From positions 1 to 33,440 of IMG/VR virus record IMGVR_UViG_3300030109_002517: a DNA stretch of 33,440 nt; one strand, written 5' to 3'. Source of the stretch: a virus. Shown here piece by piece: positions 7,567 through 17,200 of the stretch (the stretch's first letter is position 1; each line of letters begins with the position of its first letter). The notes beneath the pieces are model-generated. The model had not been told where the DNA came from. It saw only the letters and a list, made by a program, of their open reading frames with translations, and searched no databases. A program made the translations under genes and the position numbers.

Positions 7567-9253
7567 GAAGATGCCGCGCTATCAGCTTGGCGGACTAATG
7601 ACGACTCAACAGCGAGCAAACAAACAGGTTAATCGCGACCTAGACAGAGACTTGCCTGTACCAACACCATTTGGTTCGGGTATCGGCGGTCTTGTTCCGC
7701 AGGATCTTCTGCCATCGGACAAAAAAGCAAGACTTAAAAGAATGAAGCAAAACCGACTGGACAGCATGCGGACAAAGGTGCGCGAAGGAGACCGCGACAG
7801 GGCTCGCCAGTTGCTTATGAGTCGTCGCAGAGAAGAAAAAATAAAAAGACCGATTGCTCCAAGGCGAGCGCGTATGAGTCAAATGGGTATCAGGAGAGCG
7901 TCGGGCGGTATTGTAGGATTTCAAGAAGGCGGCGTAACCACAAGGGGCTACACCCCAAGCAGTTCGTTACCTGCAAATTACGGTGGCATGACAGCGTACC
8001 AAGGGTACGGAATGCCGGGTCAGTTTGAGCAACGAAGGTCTTATGTTGCGCCAGAGCTTGCTTCTCAGTATGCAGACATTACTCAAGCAATTATGCAGAC
8101 CGGGACGAGACCCTATGAGCAAACAAGGTATACGGGTCCACACCTCGCAGGATTCACTCCAGAAGAGGAAGCTTACAGGGCCGCTGTAACCCGCATTGGT
8201 ACAGGTGAAGGGCCACGGGCCACACGACAGGCTGAACAAACCATTGGAGAAGCAGCTAGGGGTATTGGCTCAGTTGCTACAGCAGCAGGTGCCCCAAGCT
8301 TATTGAAAGATGCTGATCTTTCACCATACGAGTCGCAGTACACGCAAGGCGTCATTGACCCACAGATCAGGGCAATACGGGAAGCAGCCAGACAGCAGGC
8401 CGCTGAGTTAGGATCTTCGGCAGCACAGGCTGGTGCGTTTGGTGGTTACCGTCACGGACTACAAGAGCAAGCAATCGGTCAGCAAGAGATACAGCAGATC
8501 GGAGATGTAACAGCTAAGGGGGCAGAGGAAGCGTTCAGGGCTGCTCAGGCTGCACAGCAAAAGGATGCAGCGGCTGAAGCAGCGGCTCGCGAACAACAGA
8601 TGTCAGCGTTTGGTAGGCTTGGGGGGATGGGTACTTCGCAAATGCAGTTGGGTCAGCAGATGGGTGCTGATGAAATGCGCAGACTGCAAGCGATGCGCGG
8701 TGCAGGCATGGACGCAAGGAAGATGCAGCAAACAGCATTCGACATACAAAAGTCTGAGTTTGAAAAGCAGATGCAATACCCTGAAAAGCAACTGCAATTC
8801 ATGACAGGAATGTTGGGCCAGCTACCATATGAGAACATTCAGACGGCGGGCACATACACACCACAGGCAGGTCCGATGTCCAGCATGATTGGTGCAGGCA
8901 TCTCAGGTGCAGGTGCTGCTGATGCATATGCGAGACAACAGCAAGGACAAGGGGTTTCTCCAAACCAACTGTTGGGGCAGGCTTTAGGCTCACAAATGAC
9001 TGGTCCGGCTCCCGGTATGACAAATCCGGCAGCAAATCCTGTTAGCAATTTTAATCAAAACCCGTCAGGCACTGGCATAAACGTTGGACCAATAAACGTG
9101 CCAAACGTGAGTGCGATTAATCCCGCAGGACCAACACTGCCTCCGGGCAATTACGGTGGCGGCTTGCTCTCACGGGCCGGTGGCGGGATGATGCCCCACA
9201 TGATGGGTGGTATCGCGGCAAATAACTACGCTCGTCTTTTGAATCGCGGATAA
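7559..9253 (+). CDS. Internal-virion-type structural protein
   Basis: This protein has 564 residues from ATG 7559, chosen because GGTGA at 7550-7554 gives good spacing and the start overlaps the previous stop (7564-7566). It is a soluble Ala/Gln/Met-rich protein. Residues about 45-105 are very basic; GGIVGFQEGGV follows at about 115; residues about 190-400 are long Ala/Gln-rich helices (EAARQQAAELGSSAAQAGAF); and the C-terminus is Gly/Pro/Asn-rich, ending GGGMMPHMMGG. The GF QEGG motif recurs in the next protein, linking the two. In position it corresponds to the T7 gp14-gp15 internal core genes, so a DNA-ejection or internal virion role is inferred. Confidence 0.7.
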   Translation: MDKKMPRYQLGGLMTTQQRANKQVNRDLDRDLPVPTPFGSGIGGLVPQDLLPSDKKARLKRMKQNRLDSMRTKVREGDRDRARQLLMSRRREEKIKRPIAPRRARMSQMGIRRASGGIVGFQEGGVTTRGYTPSSSLPANYGGMTAYQGYGMPGQFEQRRSYVAPELASQYADITQAIMQTGTRPYEQTRYTGPHLAGFTPEEEAYRAAVTRIGTGEGPRATRQAEQTIGEAARGIGSVATAAGAPSLLKDADLSPYESQYTQGVIDPQIRAIREAARQQAAELGSSAAQAGAFGGYRHGLQEQAIGQQEIQQIGDVTAKGAEEAFRAAQAAQQKDAAAEAAAREQQMSAFGRLGGMGTSQMQLGQQMGADEMRRLQAMRGAGMDARKMQQTAFDIQKSEFEKQMQYPEKQLQFMTGMLGQLPYENIQTAGTYTPQAGPMSSMIGAGISGAGAADAYARQQQGQGVSPNQLLGQALGSQMTGPAPGMTNPAANPVSNFNQNPSGTGINVGPINVPNVSAINPAGPTLPPGNYGGGLLSRAGGGMMPHMMGGIAANNYARLLNRG

Positions 9254-9255
9254 CC

Positions 9256-11208
9256 ATGAACATTCTTGAGATCACAGAAAGCCTGAAAGATCTAAGCGAT
9301 CAAGAGTTGGCGGGGGCAGGTGCGCCTGAGTATCTGAAGCAGCAAGAGATTTCGCGCAGGTTAGATGTGCGCAATCGGTATCAAGCGCAACAGGCACAGG
9401 TCGATGCAACTAAAACTGTAGCCGAAAAAAATCTAGAACAGTTGATGATGGGCGGGATCGCAGGTGCTGATCCTATGATGGGTCAAGAGGGTGACCCCTC
9501 TATGCAAGCGGGTATCGCAGGAGGGATGGAGGCACCCCCACCACAGGGTCCGCCAATGATGTACGGTGGAGGCATACTAGGGTTTCAAGAAGGCGACCTA
9601 ATTGAGCCTGATCCCGATGATCCGTTCCAGATACCCGCAGAGCTTCAAGGAACTGATTACGAAATACCTTTCTCCATAGATTCGTTTGATTACGAGCCCG
9701 ACACGCAGGCAATGGGGACGAGAGCGAGAGATTATAATTTGAGCATCGCAGAGCTTGACGCCCAAGGGTTGAGCAGCGCAGAAATTGCAGAAGAAATGGT
9801 ACGACGCGCTGCATTTGAAAACCGAATAACAAGTGGTCGAGACAGAGCTTATGAAAAATACAAAGAGGAGTATGCAAAGACACCCGCAGGTCTGCGAGAT
9901 CCGGATGGTCACATGACCAAAAATCAATTCGTACAACAGAATCGACAGTTTGCTATTCCTTTTGGACAGCAATTCATGGCCCCTAGCCAAAGACGTTACA
10001 GGGGTATTAGAACCGCAGCGGATGTAGACTTTGTACGAGACATAGAAGGCCAAAGCGGTGCCGTTTATGGCGATTTGAGGTTGCCAAGTGAAAGGGAAAG
10101 AGAGCAAGAAAGCGTAATGCAGGCTGATGCCGCAGCGCGTGAAGAGCAAGCAGCAGTTGCTGACGCAGTAGCAGTAGCAAGAGAAGCACTTGAAAGAGAG
10201 AGAGGCACCCGCGCTCAAGAAGCTGCTATAAGAGATCTAGGTCTGGGGTCAGTTCAAGGCTTATACCAAGATGCTGCCGGAAGAATTGATGATGCCATGA
10301 AGTATGCTATGGACCCAGAAAATTATGCAGCAGCAACAGAAGCTCGCCAACACGCTGCTAACGAAGCCCTAGAGAGAGCGGAAGGCATCAATACTCTGGC
10401 TCAATCAAGAATGGAAGAGCAAGAAGGTCTGTTAGCTCAAGAGTTAGGACTAAGCAGGGAGCGTGTTGCGGAGCTTAGAAGCGAAATGGAGACGCCTGAA
10501 AGCATCGAAAAACGCAGAAGGGCTTCGTTGTTTAGTGCGTTAGGCGCAACGCTTATGGGTGACCCGAGAGAGCTTGGTGCTGGCCTCGAACGAACAACAG
10601 ACAAGTTGTTAGACTTGGATGAAGAGATTGCAACCGAAAGAAGGACTGCGCTGACAGGCATCTTCGATGAGCGTAAGGCAGGCATGCAGCGCGAAAGAGC
10701 AGGACGTGGTGAGATTTACACTACAGAAAGCGGTGCCCTGACGAACCTTACGAATGCGCAAAATGCATTTGATAACGAGATGTACAACATGGCACAAGCT
10801 GAGGCAGACCGTAACGTATCTGCTTACACCAAGGCTGGTGATCAAATGGCGGCACTGCTAATGGATCAAGCAAAAACTGTATCTCAGTACATGCAAAGCA
10901 GCGCGGCTATGGATAACGAACTTGAAAAAATGCAGATACAGGGCAAGAACTACTGGGTAGATCCTACCAACTGGCCTAGGATTGATGAGATAATTGAGGA
11001 CACTCGTTCGGCAGCAGAAAGATTTAAGGGTAAGGACAACGAAAGGTATGCAAAGTTAATAGCAACGGCTGATCAGATGGAAGAAATGAAACTAGGTGCT
11101 GCGATACAGTCCGGCAGGGGAGTTGTAACAAGTGCTACAGAACGAACTGTCTCAACAGATGGGTTAGTGCCGTTGCAAACAGGCAACACCTCAGCCACCC
11201 CTTCTTAG
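9256..11208 (+). CDS. Helical internal-virion-type structural protein
   Basis: This is a 650-residue, highly charged, mostly helical protein. Residues about 1-70 form a helical domain (LEITESLKDLSDQELAGAGA), followed by a Met/Gly/Pro segment with YGGGILGFQEGD that echoes the upstream protein. Residues about 270-440 are long Glu/Arg/Ala coiled-coil-like helices. An SLFSALGATLMGDPRELGAG segment at about 422 precedes LLDLDEEIATERR. It starts 3 nt after the previous stop and ends 11 nt before the giant polyvalent gene. Place, size and helicity suggest an internal core or ejection protein similar in role to T7 gp15; no enzymatic motif is visible. Confidence 0.7.
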   Translation: MNILEITESLKDLSDQELAGAGAPEYLKQQEISRRLDVRNRYQAQQAQVDATKTVAEKNLEQLMMGGIAGADPMMGQEGDPSMQAGIAGGMEAPPPQGPPMMYGGGILGFQEGDLIEPDPDDPFQIPAELQGTDYEIPFSIDSFDYEPDTQAMGTRARDYNLSIAELDAQGLSSAEIAEEMVRRAAFENRITSGRDRAYEKYKEEYAKTPAGLRDPDGHMTKNQFVQQNRQFAIPFGQQFMAPSQRRYRGIRTAADVDFVRDIEGQSGAVYGDLRLPSEREREQESVMQADAAAREEQAAVADAVAVAREALERERGTRAQEAAIRDLGLGSVQGLYQDAAGRIDDAMKYAMDPENYAAATEARQHAANEALERAEGINTLAQSRMEEQEGLLAQELGLSRERVAELRSEMETPESIEKRRRASLFSALGATLMGDPRELGAGLERTTDKLLDLDEEIATERRTALTGIFDERKAGMQRERAGRGEIYTTESGALTNLTNAQNAFDNEMYNMAQAEADRNVSAYTKAGDQMAALLMDQAKTVSQYMQSSAAMDNELEKMQIQGKNYWVDPTNWPRIDEIIEDTRSAAERFKGKDNERYAKLIATADQMEEMKLGAAIQSGRGVVTSATERTVSTDGLVPLQTGNTSATPS

Positions 11209-11219
11209 GGTAATCAGTA

Positions 11220-14200
11220 ATGCCTGACAGAGTCGATTTGCCAGACGGCACATACATCGACATTCCCGATGATATGACCAACGAAGCTCGTATAGAGCTT
11301 CAAAAAATGATTGACAATGAGTTTGGAACGAGTCATCACCAGACTTTATATACAGGTCTACAGGGAGGCCCGACCCGAAGCAGTGCATCTAGTCCGATAG
11401 AAGAGTCTGGTGGCACACTGCTTGGCTCCGCATGGGAAGGTATTAAGAGCATTCCACGCGGTGCAAGACAGTTTGGTCTCATGGCAGCACAGGGCTGGGA
11501 AGGCATCAGAACCCCTGACGAAGATACTGACCGCGAGAAAGAACTCAGGCAGCGCATGGAAGATCTCATGATGGAGATCGACCCACGTTATCGGGACTCT
11601 AACCTTGTCAATGTAGGCATGGGTCTTGGTCAGGTTGCTGGCATGATGGGTATTGGCGGAACCGCATCATTGCTAGGCGCGGGAGCCGTAGGGGCAACAG
11701 CTATTACAGGTGCAGCCACTGCACTTATGGGTGCGGGCGAGCAGTCTAGCAGAATAGCTGAGTTTGAAGAGTCTACGGGCCAAGATGTTAGCGCAGCCAA
11801 AGAAGTTATGGCTATGGGTATGGGCTTGGGTATTGGGCTTAGTGAAGTTGCTTTAGGACCGATGGCTAAATTTGGAAAAGCCATTGGTGTCGCTAAGAGA
11901 AGTGGCGCACCGCTAAGACAGGTCTTAGCAGATCAAGGGGAAAACGTCATTGAGCGTGGCCTTGTTGGGTCTGTGCTAAGACAGGCTGGGGAAGAAGCGT
12001 TACAGGAGGGAGCCGCAGGCTTTGCACAAAGTGCTACGGCTAGAGCTTTGTATGACGATCAAGCACTTGTTGGCGGTGGCGCAGCAGCATTAAAAGAAGC
12101 TTTGATCGGTGGTCAGGTAGGCGGTGTAGTCGAGGCAAGCACCAAACTTCTTACACGGGCTTACGCAGGCAGGCGAGGTGCCCAAATCCGACGCTTGCTA
12201 GGCAAAAAGTATGAAGAAAAGCTTGCTAACGGTGAGTTCGACACTCAAGACATCAACGATCTTCTTCAAGATCTTGACGAAGACACTGAACTAGGTGCTC
12301 GCAACCGGGAACTGCGCGACAGCGTGGTAAGAAGAGATGAAGACACTGGCGAGTTTGTTGTACATGAAGATGAAGCTGGGTTAATTGCCCAGAACAATCA
12401 GAAATTTGTAGAAGAAAACGACAGGTTGCACGACAAGTACCTAAACGGCGAGATAAGTTGGGAGACTTACACGGAAGCGTCCGATCAACTAATTGAACGC
12501 AGTGGAAACCTTAAGCGTGAACTTGAGATACTTGCTGCTACCTACAATGCGCAAGCAAAAGGCTTGCTTGATCGTGGCCCCCAACAAATTACCCCGTCAA
12601 TGGCCCCGCCCCCGGTCACTGATGAGCCAAACGTAGAAGCTTTAGCACCTTCAGTAACCACTGACGGCAGAGATTTAGTTGACAATGTCAAAGCTGTTTT
12701 GCGCAGAAGTGACGATGATATAGAGATTGACGCTAGAGAAACTATTCAGCGTCGGATCAATGAACAAAGAACTGTGCAAACAGAACAAAGAGCAAAGATT
12801 AAACAGCAAGAAGAAAAAATTGCATATCAGGAAGCACAGCTTGCTCGTCGTCAGGAGCTTGAAGCGGCTGTAGAAGACACTGTGATTGTTACGCCAGCAA
12901 ACACAGAGGCTGGGTCAAGGGTGTCGCATCCTGAGTATGGACTTGGTGAGGTGGTGCAGTCCGGTCAACCTGTGTTGGTGCCTCAACTTGACGAGAAGGG
13001 CAACCCCAAACGAGACAAAAACGACAGGTTGCTAACGCAAAACCGTTTAGTGGGTCGCGTTGTTAACCACAAGAGCTTGGGGCAAGGTGTGGTTACTGAC
13101 GTAAAAGGGGGTGGAGTCTCTGTAAAGTTTGGCGATGACAAGCCTAAACGCATAAAGGCTGACTTTCTTACAGATGCAGAAACAAACGAATCGTTAGAGG
13201 CCGAACTAGAAACTCAACAAAACGCTGGCCGCTTGATGGTTCAGTTTGATAACGAAGCCGAACCGCGAGTTGTGTCTACACTTACTTCGGGTGATCTGAC
13301 TTCAGCCGAAATGCAAGACAGGCTTGAGACTCTCAGGGCTGATGGAAAAAGAAAAGGATCTATAAGACGAGCAAATCTTAACCTAACAAATTTGCGCAAA
13401 AAGTTTCTTAAAAAGTTGGGCGAAGAACAAGGTTCCGGTGTCATAGAGAACACGAACGTGGGCGCATCAAGACAGCAAAGCCCAAACAAACAACAGGCAG
13501 AGAGGCTTGATCTTATAGAACAAGCTCAGGCCGAATTAGAAACAGCAAGGCAGGCAGTAGAAAACCTTCGTTCAGAAGAACAAAGGATTCTAAACAATCT
13601 AAGAGCAGGTATATCTAAAAATCCCCTTACGGCTGTGCCTGTACAAGGCAGGGCGCGACAAGAATCAAGCCAAGAAATTGCTGATATCGTAGAGCGTATT
13701 GAGCAAGTTCGGAATGGGCCGTGGAGAGGGGCTGCGACTGAAGCTGAAGTGGTAAACATTCAGCGGGAAGCCGTTGCACTACAAGTAGAACAACAACTGC
13801 TAAGAAATGAGGGCAGGCCAGAGACAGACCCTGAGCTTCAAGCAATTAACGATAGGCTTATGGAGCTAGAAGCAACGCTTAATGTCTTAGATCAACAAGA
13901 CAGTCGTGGGCTTCTTGAGTCTCAGACGGCGTTTGACTCTTTTGTAATACCAGAAGGGTTGAGGTACAAAGACTTTGAGTCGGCTACAGACAGGACTCTG
14001 TCAACAAAAGACCCAAGCGGTCTCAACGCTAAAGGCAAAAAGCTTGCAGAAAACTTTGGTGTCGATGAAGCGCAGATGCTCGCTACAATCAAGGAGTACC
14101 GTGCTACTAGAGACCGGGTAGAGTCTCTACAAAAAGAACTGGAAGTGTTGGACGCCCAGCTTAATGAGCTTGATCCTTCTATACAGTTAGCGAGCGACAG

Positions 14201-17200
14201 AGTTACACTAAGTCAGCAACAACAAGAATTAGAAACAATTCAAAACGAAGAGTTGTTTCCTGAGTTGGAAGGTGTTGAGACTACACTGACAGGTATAGAA
14301 AGTGAGTTAGCCGATCCAGATTCGCGCTCCGACACACCTCTACTGTTGTTAAGAAAACAGTTTGAACAACTCCGCAAGCAAGAGGACGCCGCCGATCTCA
14401 CGGCACTAGAGGAACGCCTTGCAACCGCAGAGCAAAGACAGGCGTTGCGTGGACTGCTTGACTTAGCACGAACTGAAGGTGGCATGCCTGCCTTAAGCCC
14501 AAGGCAAGTAAAGCGATATGTGCAAGACATACTCTCAGGTGGAGTATTAGTTAGACCAACACCTGTACTGGAAATAGAAAGTCTTGTTGGCGAGCCTATT
14601 AAGAAACGCATACCTCGCCGCAAGGGCCGGGTGGACCCAAGCAAACCGTTAACCAAAAGACAAGAGGCAGAACAACTTCACAGTTCTGTGCGAAACAGTT
14701 GGTTGTATGGAGACACTAGAACGCCAACACCCCTTGCTCTTGACTCAGAACAAGCTGGTTTGGACGCTGCCGAAAAGGTCATCTATCACACACTAGGCAT
14801 TGGATCTCTAATGGAGATAGCCGATGGCCTAGAAAACAGTGGTGCCTACGACAAGCCCGTTCCGGACAACTGGGTAGGGCCAAGCTTCGGACAGCTAGGC
14901 AAGGCTGAGTTTATCAACTTCAGGAAAAAGCTTGAAAAAGCTAAGTATGAAATAACAGCAGAGCACATCTTTGAGTTGCTCAAACTAAAAGGAATCCCTG
15001 CACCTTTTGGTAACCTTGCAAACTTTGAAAGGTCTCCGTTTTTTCGAGATCTTGTTTTTACTACTGTTGCAGACCCTGATACAGATCTAATAGCAGACGT
15101 AAAATGGAAAGACTTAGCTGAAGGCGAGAAGCAGGCTGTGCTTGCGCGGGTTCTTAACACACCCAGCCGGTTACGAGTTGACCAAGAAGGTGTGCTTACC
15201 TATGCCGTTGGCAGAGTTGGGGATCCTGCGCTTAGGGATCAAGCCAAGCGCACCTTAGCAGGCTCAGTTGACGAGGTCGCTGTCCGCGTTGAAAGCGATT
15301 ACAACGTTCGGATTGAAGGAAACTACGCAAGGATTGATGACGGCCAGCTAGGTCCATTTAAAAGTGAACAACAGAAACTAGAGCAGGCTGAAGGCTTAGA
15401 GGAAGCTCGCCAAAGGATTGAAAGATTTAAAACGGCTGTAGAAAAACGTCTCAGGAAGATGAAAATAACAGCCATCCCCATGTTCACGGCCAATGTAGAT
15501 GGGGTATACGCGCAGATTGAAGACGTGATTGCTAATGGTACGTTTGAGTACGAAACAGATCCTAATACTGGCCGAGTAAAACCTAAGTTAGATAGTAATG
15601 GCCGCGTAATCTATCGTCCGGGGTACGAAGACGGAGCCGTCGCATCACTGCGAAATCACGGCACCCGCATCATGTACAATATTTCCCAGATTGAAGCTAA
15701 GTACGGGAAAGATTGGGACACAAAGATGGACGAGATTGTCAGAGACCTTACTGTCCACGAAGGTGCGCACATTCATTTCCTCAGAGACTTGTTAACTGAG
15801 ACAGAGCGAAAGTCTTTAGAAAAGTTTGGAAAGAAAGAAGGGTATGTGCCCGCGTCCGTTAGCCAAGAAGCGCACAATAAAAAGTTAACGTGGCGTCAGT
15901 ATGTAAAAGAACTGTACCCTGAACTTTCTGAAGCAGCCCTGACTGAGGAAACTTCAGTTCATATTCTAGAAGCGTTAGCATCAGGCAAGCTTGCGGCCAG
16001 CAAAACTGCTGGGATAATCGGAAAGATCAAACGCACCCAGCTAGGCATCTTCAGTGCAATATTCCAGAGTGCCGCAGAAGCAGACATAAACTCTGTAATG
16101 CAGGTCTTTGAAAGAACGCAGAATGTTGACTTAATGAAGTCAAGACAAAAAAGAAAAGCAGATCAAAAAGGTTTAGCTTCTCTGCGTTTGGTTGAAAGGG
16201 CTGACCCAGAAGACCTAAGAGCCTTACGAAAAGCTGTTAAAGAAAACAATCAACAACAGATAGACGAAATCTCTGACCGGATACTGTTAAAGAGGCAGGA
16301 GTTCTCTGACGAACGGTCACCAATGCAGCGTCTGCAAGAGTCTTTAATGACGGAGCTACGGGCGCGGCGACAGATTGAGGGCAACCCGTCTAATGTTATT
16401 GAACCCATATTAAATGCTAAAGCTATTGAGGCTGGCGAAATTGATATAGACAGCCTTAACGCTTATTTCCGATTCAGAGATGGCAGAGAGCCTCCGTTTG
16501 TAATGCCTACGGGAGAAGCTGACAAACGATCTTGGAGAATAAAATTCCAGAAGTCACTGTTTGCTCTGAGTGGTAAAACAGTAGATATGTTAGACAACAC
16601 AAAGTCTGACGGTGGCTATGTGGACACGGGCACCTCAGCCGCAGAAGCTATCATAGAAAAGCTGGACGCACACAACGAGTATGTAAGCAAAAAAACAGGA
16701 AAGAAGGTACGGATAAAGACCGAAAAAGACTGGAAGGAGATGATGCAACAGAGTGGCAAGGAACGCTTTGTTACTCGCTTCTTCGATCAACGCATACCGA
16801 TGTTGAAGTCGCAAATCAGAGAACGCAAGAGACGCGCAGAACTGGCAAGCGAACTTGGTGATTACGAAAGCGCATTGCAGATGTTGTCAGATCAGGTAGC
16901 TATATCGGCGTGGAGGTGGGCCGATAACGCTATGAACTTTGTGTCTATGATCGTAAGTCAGGGGCCATTGCAGTACAGCAACGGTGGTTTTTCTCTTAAC
17001 AAAGAGGCTTACGGTAGAGAAGCAGCAGGCAGGGGCGACATACCAGTAAAAGCACTCAAAGATATTGAGGCACCTTTACTGCAAGTCGAACGAGGCCAAG
17101 AGATGGCTTCGCGTTACCTTAACGCGCTTCGTGTTCGAGACGTTAAGACAGAAGTTCACAAGGCTGAACTAGAGTTACAAGCGGCTGAGTTGGAATTTGA

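Noticed and set aside
9598-10218. Minus-strand open frame of 206 codons
   Set aside because: It lies fully inside the coherent plus-strand 650-residue gene. The Cys/Ser/Leu-rich translation is typical of the complement of Gln/Glu/Arg-rich codons.
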